Assembly: GCA_016124645.1 (NCBI GenBank) | Contig: WGNE01000038.1 | Coordinates: forward strand, 1 to 43,341 | DNA length: 43,341 bases | Reading direction: 5' to 3' | Source of the DNA: Alphaproteobacteria bacterium | GTDB lineage: Bacteria; Pseudomonadota; Alphaproteobacteria; Micavibrionales; UBA2020 | Part shown: piece by piece, positions 16,422-26,300 of the stretch | Layout of the letters: each line of letters opens with the position of its first letter | How positions within the stretch are numbered: the stretch's first letter is position 1 | Translations under genes and position numbers: made by a program | Notes under the pieces: generated by a model | Told to the model about the DNA's origin: nothing | The model's input: only the letters and a program-made list of their open reading frames with translations | Database searches by the model: none

Positions 16422-16868
16422 ATGCGGCGCAACCGTTTCATGAAAAGATTGCCGGGGAACCTGCTTATCCTCGCGGTGCTCGCGACGCTGGTGATGCGCG
16501 GCATGTACCAACGCCACGCGACGCCCTCGCCCACCGGCCACGCCCCCGTGCTGGACGCACAGCACCGCCGGCATATCCTTTACGGTGACGCGCATGGCGG
16601 CGGGCATCTGCACGGCATGGGCAAGCCTTGCAAATCCGAATTTCCGGCGAGCTGGAGCGCGGATGTCGTCATCGCCACCGTCACGCGCGACGCGGCGAAC
16701 GACAACCTGCCCTGGCGGCTTGAAGACAACGGTTATGAGGTCGCGGATGTGAACGAGGGCGGCGTGGTGATACGCATCGTCATCGACCGCGGCGAAAATG
16801 AAATCATCACCGCCTATCCGGTCAATATGCCGCGCAACGCCTGCCCGGGGCGTCGCGGCTATCATTAA
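16422..16868 (+). CDS. Membrane-anchored or secreted EndoU-like RNase domain protein
   Basis: A 148-residue protein with a hydrophobic N-terminal segment (~12-26) and then a compact domain. HILYGDAHGGGHLHG (His51, His62, His64) followed by a C-terminal ENEIITAYPV stretch fits bacterial EndoU, a metal-independent RNase fold best known from contact-dependent inhibition and polymorphic toxin C-termini. Here it is a stand-alone exported protein with no toxin N-terminal module, immunity gene or secretion partner next to it. ATG 16422 follows a GAGGGG ribosome-binding site. The leader carries a terminator-like hairpin. The fold assignment is fairly confident; whether it cuts RNA, and where, is unknown. 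Confidence 0.7.
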   Translation: MRRNRFMKRLPGNLLILAVLATLVMRGMYQRHATPSPTGHAPVLDAQHRRHILYGDAHGGGHLHGMGKPCKSEFPASWSADVVIATVTRDAANDNLPWRLEDNGYEVADVNEGGVVIRIVIDRGENEIITAYPVNMPRNACPGRRGYH

Positions 16869-16871
16869 GCC

Positions 16872-17903
16872 CTATTCTTTTCCGGGAAGCGCGCAGTCGT
16901 ATTGATGGGTGCGGCCCCGGTAATCGGTGACCGTATAGCCGCCTTCGGGATTCTTGCGGATCCAGCCGGGCTCGACCGGCACCTTGCCGAAGCCGCCCGG
17001 AATGTCCAGCACATAGGCGGGCAGCGCATGGCCGGAGATGCGGCCGCGCAGGGAACGCATGATGCCCTGCCCTTCTTCTATGCTCAGGCGGAAATGCCCT
17101 GTGCCGGGGGCGAGGTCGGGGTGGTGCAGGTAATAGGGCTTCACCTTCATCGCGGCAAGCGCGCGGAACAGCTCTTCCAGCACGGCGGCGTCGTTGTTCA
17201 CGCCCTTCAGCAGAACGGATTGCGAGAGAAGCGCGATTCCCGCGCGGATGAATTTGCGCGCGGCGGTCTTGACGTTCTCCGTCAGCTCGCGCGCGTGGTT
17301 GACGTGCAGCACGACATAGACGGCCTTTTCGCTTTCCAGCGCGACCGCCAGTTCGTCCGTCACGCGCGCGGGGTCGGCGATGGGCACGCGGGTGTGAAAG
17401 CGGATGAGCTGCACATGCGGGATTTCTTCCAGCGCGCGCATGATGCCGCGCAGCCGGCGGGGGGAGAGAATGAAGGGATCGCCCCCCGTCAAGATCACTT
17501 CGGATATTTCCGGCGTGTTGCGGATATAGGCGAGCGCCTTGTTCAGCTCTTCCGCGGAAAGCATCTCGCTGCCCGGCCCGACTTTTTCGCGCCTGAAGCA
17601 AAAGCGGCAATAGACGGCGCAGACATGCACGGCCTTCAAAAGCACGCGGTCGGGGTAGCGGTGGACGATGCCCTTGACCGGCGCATGGGCGTCGTCGCCG
17701 ATGGGGTCGATGCGCTCTTGCGGCATGACGTCGAGCTCGCGCGCGTCGGGCAGGTATTGCAGGGCGATGGGGTCTTGCGTATCGCCGGGGTCGATGAGCG
17801 ACATGACCTCATCCGTCACCGCCACGGCATAGCGTTCCTTCACCGCCTCCAGCTTGCTCTGGGCGGGCGCGGCAGGGCGGGATTGCTTGGCGCGGGCGGG
17901 CAT
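16872..17903 (-). CDS. EpmB/KamA-type lysine 2,3-aminomutase (radical SAM)
   Basis: A 343-residue radical-SAM/PLP aminomutase. C95-x3-C99-x2-C102 in CAVYCRFCFRRE binds the 4Fe-4S cluster. ILTGGDPFILS is the SAM-contacting GGDP region, and Lys307 in DIPGGFGKVPV is the PLP Schiff-base lysine. The size fits the shorter EpmB (YjeK) branch, which makes (R)-beta-lysine for elongation factor P modification, rather than the longer clostridial KamA. Neither efp nor epmA is in the window, so the exact role is inferred. It lies tail-to-tail with the EndoU-like gene (3 bp apart) and is divergent from rimO. Confidence 0.85.
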   Translation of the reverse strand: MPARAKQSRPAAPAQSKLEAVKERYAVAVTDEVMSLIDPGDTQDPIALQYLPDARELDVMPQERIDPIGDDAHAPVKGIVHRYPDRVLLKAVHVCAVYCRFCFRREKVGPGSEMLSAEELNKALAYIRNTPEISEVILTGGDPFILSPRRLRGIMRALEEIPHVQLIRFHTRVPIADPARVTDELAVALESEKAVYVVLHVNHARELTENVKTAARKFIRAGIALLSQSVLLKGVNNDAAVLEELFRALAAMKVKPYYLHHPDLAPGTGHFRLSIEEGQGIMRSLRGRISGHALPAYVLDIPGGFGKVPVEPGWIRKNPEGGYTVTDYRGRTHQYDCALPGKE

Positions 17904-18086
17904 GTTCTGTGGCTATCCGTTATTCGTTGCGGCTGTTTTATGTACACCAAACGGCGGGCATTCTCAAAATGATTGCGCAAAACCCCTTGTTTTCGACAAT
18001 TCTCTTTACATAAATTGGCAAATTTGCTATCCCCGAAACGCAGAAACGGCCACAATGGGCCGAAAAGAACCTCGCGCGGAGAATCC

Positions 18087-19457
18087 ATGTCCACGGCCAA
18101 AACGACCAAGACCAAAAAGAAGAACACCAAGGCGCAGGAAGCGCCCACCGTCGGTGTGGTGAGCCTCGGCTGCCCCAAGGCGCTGGTGGATACGGAGCGG
18201 ATTTTGACCCAGCTGCGCTCCGAAGGCTACGAGCTGAGCCCGTCTTACGAGGACGCGAACGTCGTCATCGTCAATACCTGCGGCTTCCTCGACAGCGCGA
18301 AGGAGGAATCGCTGGAGGCGATCGGCGAGGCGATGGACGCCAACGGCCGCGTCATCGTGACCGGCTGCATGGGCGCGGAGCCCGAGCAGATCACGAAAAA
18401 ATTTCCCAAGGTGCTGGCCGTGACCGGCCCGCAGCAATACGAAGCCGTGGTGGGCGAAGTGCACAAGGCCGCCCCCGCGCCGCACGACCCCTATGTCGAT
18501 CTCGTCCCGCCGCAGGGGATAAAACTCACTCCGCGCCACTACGCCTACCTGAAGATTTCCGAAGGCTGCAACAACCGCTGCACCTTCTGCATCATCCCCA
18601 AGCTGCGCGGCGACCTCGTCAGCCGCCCGGTCATACAGGTGCTGGCGGAAGCCGAGCGTTTGGTGAAGGCGGGGGTGAAGGAGCTGCTGGTCATCTCGCA
18701 GGATACCTCGGCCTACGGCATCGACACCAAGTACAAGCAATACCCCTATAAAGACCGCAGCGTGCGCACCAAGTTCATCGACCTCTGCCGCGAGCTGGGC
18801 GAATTGTCCGCCGCGCACGGCATCTGGACGCGTCTGCACTACGTCTATCCCTATCCGCATGTGGACGAGGTTTTCCCGCTGATGAACGAGGGCAAGATCC
18901 TGCCCTATATCGACATTCCCTTCCAGCACGCGAGCCCCGCGGTGCTGAAGAACATGCGCCGCCCCGCGCATCAGGCCAGGACGCTGGACCGCATCCACGA
19001 ATGGCGCAAGCTCTGCCCCGACCTCGCCGTGCGCTCGACCTTCATCGTCGGCTTTCCCGGCGAGACGGACGAAGACTTCGAGATGCTGCTGGACTGGATG
19101 GAGGAAGCGCGCCTCGACCGCGTCGGCTGCTTCAAGTACGAAGCCGTGGAGGGCGCGGAGGCCAACAAGATCGCCCCCGCCGTGCCCGAGGAAGTGAAGG
19201 AAGAACGCTGGCACCGCTTCATGCAGCTGCAGCAGGAGATCAGCGCGGAAAAGCTTCAGGAAAAAATCGGCAGGACCATTCCGGTCATCATCGACAGTGT
19301 CGGCAAGGAAGGCGCGCTGGGCCGCACCAGCGCCGACGCGCCCGAGATCGACGGCAACATCACCGTGACCGGCAAGGGGTTAAGCCCCGGCGACATCGTG
19401 CAGGTGAAAGTGACCGGCGCGGACGAATACGACCTGACCGGCACGCTCGCCGCGTAA
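18087..19457 (+). CDS. rimO: Ribosomal protein uS12 methylthiotransferase RimO
   Basis: Transfers a methylthio group to the beta-carbon of the conserved Asp of ribosomal protein S12. The 456 residues show three MTTase N-terminal cysteines (C29 in SLGCPKA, C65 in NTCGF, C94 in TGCMG), the radical-SAM triad C161/C165/C168 in [10 protein letters not shown], and a C-terminal TRAM-like domain (~390-456). [13 protein letters not shown] is characteristic of RimO rather than MiaB. I start at ATG 18087 (GGAG 5 nt upstream); an in-frame TTG at 17973 would add 38 residues but has no ribosome-binding site. It converges on the ankyrin operon with 21 bp between stops. Confidence 0.95.
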   Translation: MSTAKTTKTKKKNTKAQEAPTVGVVSLGCPKALVDTERILTQLRSEGYELSPSYEDANVVIVNTCGFLDSAKEESLEAIGEAMDANGRVIVTGCMGAEPEQITKKFPKVLAVTGPQQYEAVVGEVHKAAPAPHDPYVDLVPPQGIKLTPRHYAYLKISEGCNNRCTFCIIPKLRGDLVSRPVIQVLAEAERLVKAGVKELLVISQDTSAYGIDTKYKQYPYKDRSVRTKFIDLCRELGELSAAHGIWTRLHYVYPYPHVDEVFPLMNEGKILPYIDIPFQHASPAVLKNMRRPAHQARTLDRIHEWRKLCPDLAVRSTFIVGFPGETDEDFEMLLDWMEEARLDRVGCFKYEAVEGAEANKIAPAVPEEVKEERWHRFMQLQQEISAEKLQEKIGRTIPVIIDSVGKEGALGRTSADAPEIDGNITVTGKGLSPGDIVQVKVTGADEYDLTGTLAA

Positions 19458-19478
19458 AATTCCATTCTTTGTTTCTGG

Positions 19479-20180
19479 TTATTTTCCGGGGATGCGCGGC
19501 ATCAGCCGGCCCTTTTTCAGCGGCTGGAAGAAGACATCTTCCTCTGAAATCTTCCCGCCTTTTTCGCGGTAGTCGTCGAAGGCGCGGCGCAGGGCGGTCT
19601 TGTCCGCCAGCTCGGCGAAGCTTTCGCGGTTCATGACCTCCACCATGCCGCCCGGCCCGCGCCGGAGGAGGGAGACGCGCTCGCGCCTTGCGAAGTTGAA
19701 GATTTCCTGCAGCACGCGGTTGTCGAGCTTGTGGCTGTAGCTGATCTCCTCTTTCGATACTTCGGGCCCGTCGGGCGGCAGCGACGTCAGCTTCTTTTTC
19801 TTTCCGGCGAGAAGATCGGCGATGTCCTGATACTTCTGAATGGCGGCGTAGCCGCCCGCCGTTTCATTGTGTTCGTTGACCAGCGTGCGGTCCGCGCCCA
19901 TTTCGGCCAGAAACTCGACCGCCGCGTAACGACCGTGATAGGCCGCGACCATCAGGGCGGTGGAATTCTTGCTGTTGCGCCCGTCGATGAGCGCGCCCAG
20001 TTCCAGCAAACAGCGCAGGCTTTCGACCTGCCCCGCCTGCGCGGCCTGGATGAGCGGGCCGTCCTTTCCGCCGGGGCGGCCGTTGACGTCCGCGCCTTCC
20101 GCGACCAGCTTGCGGATTTTTCCGCAATCGCCGTTCACGGCGGCGTCGCAAAGCGCCTGAAGTTTTTCATCCGGCGTCAT
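19479..20180 (-). CDS. Ankyrin-repeat protein with conserved C-terminal domain (third of three)
   Basis: A 233-residue cytoplasmic protein without signal peptide. Residues ~1-130 form about four ankyrin repeats (e.g. GPLIQAAQAGQVESLRCLLE and NSTALMVAAYHGRYAAVEFL). After a charged linker, residues ~152-230 match a domain shared with both upstream paralogues: LDNRVLQEIFNFARRERVSL, an ESF/ADKTALRRAFDDY helix, and KGGKISEEDVF. I do not recognise that domain. Its ATG overlaps the stop of the preceding gene (ATGA), so translation is coupled. Ankyrin repeats usually mediate protein binding; no partner is suggested by context. Confidence 0.85.
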   Translation of the reverse strand: MTPDEKLQALCDAAVNGDCGKIRKLVAEGADVNGRPGGKDGPLIQAAQAGQVESLRCLLELGALIDGRNSKNSTALMVAAYHGRYAAVEFLAEMGADRTLVNEHNETAGGYAAIQKYQDIADLLAGKKKKLTSLPPDGPEVSKEEISYSHKLDNRVLQEIFNFARRERVSLLRRGPGGMVEVMNRESFAELADKTALRRAFDDYREKGGKISEEDVFFQPLKKGRLMPRIPGK

Positions 20181-20887
20181 GGCTGGCCCCCGCGCGGCGA
20201 CAGGGACGATTTTTGCAGCAGGCCCGGAAAGACGTGGCTTTCAGGCAGCGTGCCGCCCTTTTCGACATATTGCCGGTAAGCCGCGCGAATAACCGAGGGG
20301 TCCGCCACGCGGTCGAAGGATTCGCGCGTCAGCGCCTCCACCGGTCCCGTCTCGCCCTTGCGGATGAGGGAGATGCGCTCGCGCGCGCGGAAATTGAAGA
20401 TTTCTTCCAGCGTGCGGTCGCCCAAGGCGCGGCGGGTGGTCACCTCGTCCTCGCCTTCCGGCGCGGGGGTTTCCGCTTCCTCAAGCCCGCGCTGCATCAG
20501 CACGACGGTCTCGGCGCTGCCGCTCAGCATCGCCCAGCCCAGCGCGTCGCGGTCGCGCCCGACCAGATTGCGGTCGGCGCCCGCCTCCAGCGAGAGGCGC
20601 GCGCATACCGGGTTGCCCTTGTTGGCCGCGCCCATCAGCGGCGTGCAATTGACGCTGTTGCGGATATCGACCTCCGCCCCGCGCGCGAGCAGCAGGCGGA
20701 TGACGGCATGGTGCGAGGGGGAATCCTTGGCGTAGGCGGCGGAAAACAGCGGGCCGTCCGTGCGGGGCTGGTTGATCTCGGCGCCCTGCTCCAGCAGTTC
20801 CTCGACCTTTTGCACGTCGCCCGCCGTCGCGGCCTTGCACAGCCGCTTGTTCAGGCTTTTTTGCTTGTCGGTGAAGGGAAGCTTCAT
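20177..20887 (-). CDS. Ankyrin-repeat protein with conserved C-terminal domain (second of three)
   Basis: A 236-residue paralogue of its two neighbours. Ankyrin repeats cover ~10-140 (LCKAATAGDVQKVEELLEQG, CTPLMGAANKGNPVCARLSL). The C-terminal domain begins LGDRTLEEIFNFRARERISL and ends near KGGTLPESHVF. It keeps the IFNF-x4-RER core but has lost some of the acidic residues before VF seen in the other two copies. Start and stop both overlap neighbours by 4 nt. The copies are too diverged at the DNA level for a recent duplication, which implies long-term maintenance of three distinct proteins. Confidence 0.85.
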   Translation of the reverse strand: MKLPFTDKQKSLNKRLCKAATAGDVQKVEELLEQGAEINQPRTDGPLFSAAYAKDSPSHHAVIRLLLARGAEVDIRNSVNCTPLMGAANKGNPVCARLSLEAGADRNLVGRDRDALGWAMLSGSAETVVLMQRGLEEAETPAPEGEDEVTTRRALGDRTLEEIFNFRARERISLIRKGETGPVEALTRESFDRVADPSVIRAAYRQYVEKGGTLPESHVFPGLLQKSSLSPRGGQP

Positions 20888-21699
20888 TTGCCCCCGCCTT
20901 TCGGCGCGGGGGGAATGCCCGGCCTGTCAAGATTCGGTTTTTCGAGAACGGGCTTGTCGAGCGCCTGCGTAAAAATCTCTTCTTCCGGTATCTTCCCGCC
21001 GTTCTGCGCGTATTGCGCGAAGGCCGCGCGGATGCAGGTCTTGTCGTCGATCTCGGAGAAGTTCTGGCGCACCATGCCCTCGATGGGCCCGTCCTTTTCC
21101 TTGCGGATGAGCGTGATGCGCTCGCGCCCGGCGAAGTTGAAGATTTCTTGCAGCACGCGATCGCCCAGCTTGTGAAAGACCGTGACGGTGTCGGGCATTT
21201 CGGGCGTTTTCGGCTCGGCCAGCTTTCGCGCGCGCAGTTCGGCCTGCGCGCGGCGGCGGGCAAGGCTCTCCTTCAGGGTTTTTTCGTCCTCGTGCCGGCG
21301 CAGGATATCGACGATCTCCGCCGTGCGGTTGAACATGGCAAGCGAAAGCGCGTTGCGGCCTTCGTAATTGCGCGCCTGCGTATTGGCCCCGTGCTTCAAG
21401 AGCAGCTTGACCATCGAGGCCTTCTTGTTTTCCACCGCTTCGAGCAGCGGCGTCTTGTAAAGCTCGCTCTCGGGGTCGATCTTCGCGCCTTTCAACAGCA
21501 AAAACTCGACCGCCTTTTCATGGCCCTTGACGGAGGCCTTGTGCAGCGGCGTGCGGCCCATGCCGATGAGGCTGTTGGTGCGGGTCTCGATATACGCGCC
21601 CTCGTCCAGCAGCTTTTCGATCTGCGCCACGTCGCCCGCGGCGGCGGCTTTCAGCAGCAGCTTGTCGAGCTTCTTTTCTTCGGGGCTTCTGTTGGTCAT
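20884..21699 (-). CDS. Ankyrin-repeat protein with conserved C-terminal domain (first of three)
   Basis: A 271-residue protein. Ankyrin repeats span ~10-140 (GMGRTPLHKASVKGHEKAVEFL is the clearest, split here by family consensus TPLHKA). A charged coiled-coil-like helix (~140-170, KTLKESLARRRAQAELRARK) links to the shared C-terminal domain LGDRVLQEIFNFAGRERITL...GGKIPEEEIF, followed by a Pro/Lys-rich tail. I start at ATG 21699, which has AGGAAG directly upstream. The in-frame ATG at 21756 lies essentially at the predicted transcription start and has no ribosome-binding site. It heads a three-gene operon. Confidence 0.85.
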   Translation of the reverse strand: MTNRSPEEKKLDKLLLKAAAAGDVAQIEKLLDEGAYIETRTNSLIGMGRTPLHKASVKGHEKAVEFLLLKGAKIDPESELYKTPLLEAVENKKASMVKLLLKHGANTQARNYEGRNALSLAMFNRTAEIVDILRRHEDEKTLKESLARRRAQAELRARKLAEPKTPEMPDTVTVFHKLGDRVLQEIFNFAGRERITLIRKEKDGPIEGMVRQNFSEIDDKTCIRAAFAQYAQNGGKIPEEEIFTQALDKPVLEKPNLDRPGIPPAPKGGGK

Positions 21700-21758
21700 T
21701 CTTCTTCCTGTGCGGCTTCGCGCTGCGCGGGTGAAAACGGGGCTTTTATTTGCCATAG

Positions 21759-21788
21759 TCTATAGCACTTGCGGCAAATATATGTCAA
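21759..21788 (-). promoter_or_regulatory. Promoter of the ankyrin operon
   Basis: On the minus strand, consensus TTGACA (21788-21783), an 18-bp spacer and TATAGA (21764-21759) predict a start near 21752. That is ~50 nt upstream of the chosen ATG and excludes the more upstream ATG at 21756. Confidence 0.6.
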
Positions 21789-21914
21789 TCATTACGCCCC
21801 TGCCTTTGCGCGTCCCCCTCGTATCTTGTTTTTGTATTATGTAAATATAAGCTTTCCTTTTTCTTTCAGCCGTCTATGTTGGTAGCGGTTCGAACACATC
21901 CCAAGGAGCCCACC

Positions 21915-22715
21915 ATGATGTCCCGCCTCGCCGCCCCCCTCCTCGCCTTCGCCGTTTTTCTCGCCGCCGCGCCCGCGCAGGCCGCGCTGGTGAAAAAAGA
22001 GATTCGATACAAGGACGGGGAGACGGCGCTGACCGGCTACCTCGTCTATGACGACGCCGCGAAAACGCCCGCGCCCGGCGTGCTCGTCGCGCATGAATGG
22101 TGGGGCTACAACGATTACGCGAAAACCCGCGCGGACGACCTGGCGAAGCTGGGCTACGTCGCCTTCGCGCTCGACATGTACGGCACGGGCAAGGAAGGCG
22201 CGACGCCGGACGAGGCCTCCGCCCTCTCGAAACCTTTTTACGAGGACCGCGCGCTCATGCGCCGCCGCGCCATGGCGGGGCTGAAAGTGCTGGAAGACCA
22301 GCCGCAGGTGGACAAGACGCGCCTTGGCGCGGTGGGCTATTGCTTCGGCGGGGCGGTGGTGCTGGAACTGGCGCGCGCGGGCGCGGACCTGAAGGGCGTG
22401 GTCAGCTTCCACGGCAATCTTTCCACCCCCCTGCCCGCGCAAAAAGGCGCGGTGAAGGCGGAGGTTCTCGAGCTCGGCGGGGCGGAGGACAAATTCGTCT
22501 CGCAGGACGAAAAGCAGGCTTTCGCGCAGGAAATGAAAAACGCCGGCGTCGCCTTCGCCATGAAGGATTACAAGGGCGCGACGCACGCCTTCACCAACCC
22601 CGCCGCCACGGCCATGGGCGAGAAGTTCAACCTGCCCATCGCCTATAACGCGAAGGCGGATGAAGAATCATGGCAGGCGATGAAGGCATTCTTCGCCCGG
22701 CTTTTCGGGCGGTAA
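21915..22715 (+). CDS. Secreted dienelactone hydrolase family protein
   Basis: A 266-residue alpha/beta hydrolase with a signal peptide cleaved after AAAPAQA. The DLH-type triad is visible: nucleophile Cys143 in GYCFGGA, Asp192 in GGAEDKFV and His224 in ATHAFTNP. HEWWGYNDYAKTRADDLAKLG is typical of the family. Dienelactone hydrolases open lactone rings in chlorocatechol degradation, but secreted members generally have unknown esterase-type substrates and no catechol genes are present. ATG 21915 has AAGGAG 6 nt upstream; the in-frame ATG at 21876 lacks one and would bury the signal peptide. Its stop abuts the mscL stop with no gap. Confidence 0.85.
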   Translation: MMSRLAAPLLAFAVFLAAAPAQAALVKKEIRYKDGETALTGYLVYDDAAKTPAPGVLVAHEWWGYNDYAKTRADDLAKLGYVAFALDMYGTGKEGATPDEASALSKPFYEDRALMRRRAMAGLKVLEDQPQVDKTRLGAVGYCFGGAVVLELARAGADLKGVVSFHGNLSTPLPAQKGAVKAEVLELGGAEDKFVSQDEKQAFAQEMKNAGVAFAMKDYKGATHAFTNPAATAMGEKFNLPIAYNAKADEESWQAMKAFFARLFGR

Positions 22716-23138
22716 TTACTTCTTCAGAAGATCGCGGATTTCCTCCAGCAACACTTCCGCGCGCGGGGGGGCGGGCGGCGCGGCTTCTTTCGCGTCTTCC
22801 TTCGCCTTCAGCTTGTTGATCGGCTTGACGATGAAGAAGAAAATGGCGAAGGCGACCAGCAGGAACTGGAAGAGCACGTTGCCGAACTGCCCGATGTTCC
22901 AGGTCACGACCCCCGCGGCCTTGGCTTGAGCGATGGTGTCGTAATGCTTGTCGGTCAGCGTCAGGGGGATGAAAATATTGCTGAAATCCACCTTGCCGAT
23001 GAGCAGGCCCAGCGGCGGCATGATGATGTCGTCCACCAGCGAGGACACGATCTTGCCGAAAGCCCCCCCGATGATGACGCCGACGGCGAGGTCGATGACG
23101 TTGCCGCGCATGATGAATTTCTTGAATTCCTGGATCAT
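22716..23138 (-). CDS. mscL: Large-conductance mechanosensitive channel
   Basis: A 140-residue pentameric inner-membrane channel that releases solutes on hypo-osmotic shock. The N-terminal amphipathic helix ([12 protein letters not shown]) leads into TM1 ([18 protein letters not shown]), a periplasmic loop (~50-80) and TM2 (~80-105, [17 protein letters not shown]), then a cytoplasmic helix [13 protein letters not shown]. Length and motifs are normal for MscL. An Ala/Pro-rich linker (~118-126) replaces part of the usual C-terminal charged stretch. ATG 23138 follows GGAAGG. It converges with the dienelactone hydrolase gene with no intergenic space. Confidence 0.96.
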   Translation of the reverse strand: MIQEFKKFIMRGNVIDLAVGVIIGGAFGKIVSSLVDDIIMPPLGLLIGKVDFSNIFIPLTLTDKHYDTIAQAKAAGVVTWNIGQFGNVLFQFLLVAFAIFFFIVKPINKLKAKEDAKEAAPPAPPRAEVLLEEIRDLLKK

Positions 23139-23295
23139 AGTCGTGCCTTCCTTCCGGCCGGGGGTGAGTCGATGTGGGCTCATAGTAGTGCCAAAAAGCC
23201 CACACGGATGCAAGTCCGGCGGGGAGCCATCCACTTTTTTATTATCCCTTTGATTTAAATAGATAAACACATTCCGGTTATTTTCCGAAAAGTGT

Positions 23296-23324
23296 TTGCA
23301 TAAATAAGCCCGGCATGGTACATT
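23296..23324 (+). promoter_or_regulatory. Promoter of the 1169-residue protein gene
   Basis: TTGCAT (23296-23301), a 17-bp spacer and TACATT (23319-23324) would start transcription near 23331, about 30 nt before the ATG at 23362. Confidence 0.45.
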
Positions 23325-23361
23325 TCCTGCGAATATTAACAAACCCAAGGATTTCCCCCCG

Positions 23362-26300
23362 ATGGCCGACCAATCCCCATCGAACGCTGCGTTCAGATTG
23401 CCCGAAAACATCGACACGCTCGCGCGGATGCGCGACGAACTCAGCGATTACCTGAATACCCTTGAGCGGAACACCGATTCCGTGAACGCCTGGCTGGACG
23501 CCAACCGCAACGACGTCATCGTCGGCCACCACCAGCTGATGCGCGCCATCGTGCAGGACAAGGACGAGCAAAAAGCCCTCGCGGTCGTGAAAAACCTCGG
23601 CGACCTCGCCGGTTTCGTGCTGAGCATGCAGGATTTTTCCGCCATGGCCGAAAAATCCCTCGGCAAGGACAGCGGGCTGCAAAAAACCATCGCCGCCATC
23701 TCCCCCGGCATTCCCGCGAAGATTCTCGAAGAGCTGCCCTCCCTGCGCCCGCCGACCGATGAAGAACTGAAGGCGCGCGAGATCGAGCGCATCGAGCCCA
23801 CGGAAGAGGAACTGGAAGCCGCCCGCCGCAAGTGGTGGAACCCCGGCTCGTGGTTCGGCAAGACCGAGGAAGAGCTGAAAGCCGAGGCGGACGCCGAAAG
23901 CCAGCGCAAGATCGACGCCATCAAGCGCCACTGGGGTCTCGTCAAGACCGAGCTGGTCGCCCTGCAAAGCGAGCGCCACTATTATATCGACAGCTTCATG
24001 GACTGGATCGCCGACACGATGCAGCCCGTCGAGTTCGACAAGAGCGAGGCGGAAGTCGCCCGCGCGATGGACAGCTACCAGAGCCCGCAATACGTCATCG
24101 ACCTCGCGCATGAGGACTACGGCAAGGTCATCCACGGCAAGGCGCTGGCCCTGCGCGAACAGGCGCTGGACTATTCCAAGACCGCCGCCTTCATCGACGA
24201 GCAGAAGATTGGCGATTTCATCAAGATCCTGCCCTCCCTGTTCCCCGAGACCGAGACGGTCGAAACCCAGCTGGCCAAACAACTGCTGCTGAAGGACTTC
24301 GGCGTCGTCAGCTTCGCCGAGATGGCGCTGGAAAAAGTCAAGGACCGCAAGGACCAGCTCGCGCTGCTGGAAACCGCGCTGAAGCTGGAGCCCGCCTTCA
24401 AGCTGACGAATGAAAAGACCGAAGCGCAGATCTTCAACCGCATCCTGAACGAAGTGACCGCGCAAAAAGACCCGCTGGACAGCCGCGCGCTGACCGTCAC
24501 GCTCGACAAGTTCCGCCCCGCCAAGGGCTTCAAGGACGGCCAGACGGCCCAGATCACCGGCCTTGCCGCGGGCGGCGAGACGGTCTTCACCACGCTGGCG
24601 AAACGCTTTGATTCGAAGCTGCCCGAATTCAAGAAAGCCCTTGCCGACCTGCTGCGCGGCATGCAAGACGGCTCAGCCGACCGCCGCGCCGCGCAACTGA
24701 CGGGTTTCGCCGAAGCCGTGCGCGAACAGGACGACGCCGCGATGCGCAAGGTGCTGCGCGGCATGACCGCCGCGGGCGACAGCCGCGACTTCCAGGCGCT
24801 CTGGGCCATGACCTATCCCAAGTCCTCCTTCGTGGAGGAAATCACCAAGACCGCGAAAGACACCGCCGCGCTGGCCGGCATGGTTGACGATGCGCTTTCC
24901 GCCGGCCTGCTGGACGAGCTGCGCATCAACACCGGCGCCGCGCAGGAAAAAACCGGCGCCTTCGCGAAGTTCATGGAAGCCAGCGTGCTGCCGGTGCAAA
25001 AGGACTTCCCCCTCGCCGTCGCGCGCAAGCTCATCGCCGCGGCCTACGCCAACGGCGGCATGGACGGACTGCGCCGCGACCTGGCGCGACCGGGCGGCTG
25101 GCTGGAAAGGACCTTCGCGGGCGACATGGGCGACGCGCAGAAAACCGAATGGACCGCGGCCTTGCTGGAACCCTTTGCCTCCGGCATCGTGAAGTCGAAC
25201 ATCCTGAACGACGCGGCCAAGATGGCGAAAGACCCCGCCGCCGCGAAAGCGCTGAAGCAGATGGAAGAGAACTTCGCGGGCGCCGACGTGCGCCTCGACG
25301 ACGGCAAGATCATGACCAACCTCGACCGCATCGCCAACATCTGGTACAACGCGGACGCCAAGGTCATGCATTACACCTCCAACGGCACCGGCCATATCTT
25401 CATGGAAGACGTCTCGCCCGTGATGGCGAAGGAAGTGCTCTCGCACATCCAGCGCAAGGGCGGGTTCCTCAGCGAATACGACGGCATCTTCAAGCCCGAG
25501 AACATCGACCGCATCGCGACCGACCGCCAGGGCTCGAAAGTCACATGGTACCGCCACAGCGGCAACCTGAACGTGGTCGGCCCCGAGCTCGACGCGCTGC
25601 ACGCGCGCAAGGACTTCATGCACGAGACCGACGCCGCCAACGGCCGCACGCTCAGCGTCAACCAGAAGAGCATCGCCCTGCTCCAGCCGCTGGAAGACGG
25701 CAGCTGGCTGCTGGTCGATCGCTACGGTTCGGTCCAGTTCCTCGACGGCAAGGTCGATATCGACCCGCAGGCGCCCCTGCTGGACCTCGGCGGCACTTAT
25801 TTCAACCCGGAAAACGCCTCCATCCTCTCGCTCGACGGCGACAAGAACCGGCTGGACTTCCGCCTTGAAAGCCGCGATTTCGACGACCTGCTGGAGCGCG
25901 CCGCGCCCGGCGAATATTTCTACAGCGTCGAGCTTCCCGGCGCGGACGCGTTCAAGACGCTCGAAAAGGCCGTGAAGAAAGCCCAAGGCGTGGCCGCGCC
26001 CGACGACAAGACGCTGGGCAACATGTACTTCAACTTGAAGAAACTGGGCTACATGATGTTCACCGACGAGCGCGAAACCGGCTTCAACTGCCACAAGTTC
26101 GGCCCCGCGAAAAAGCCGGGCTTCATCAACACCGAGGACGAGATGGCCCGCAGCATCTTCGCAGGGCTTGCCGCGAAGAGCGACATGATCACGGTCGGCA
26201 GCCTCGTCACCCACAAGGACAATATCGACGACGCCTATTACAACGTCGAGAAGGGCCGCTTCTACATGGTTGTCGGCAGCGACCTTTTGCAGGTCGATTG

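Noticed and set aside
17973-18086. 38-residue N-terminal extension of RimO from a TTG
   Set aside because: No ribosome-binding site and no family similarity. ATG 18087 has GGAG at proper spacing.
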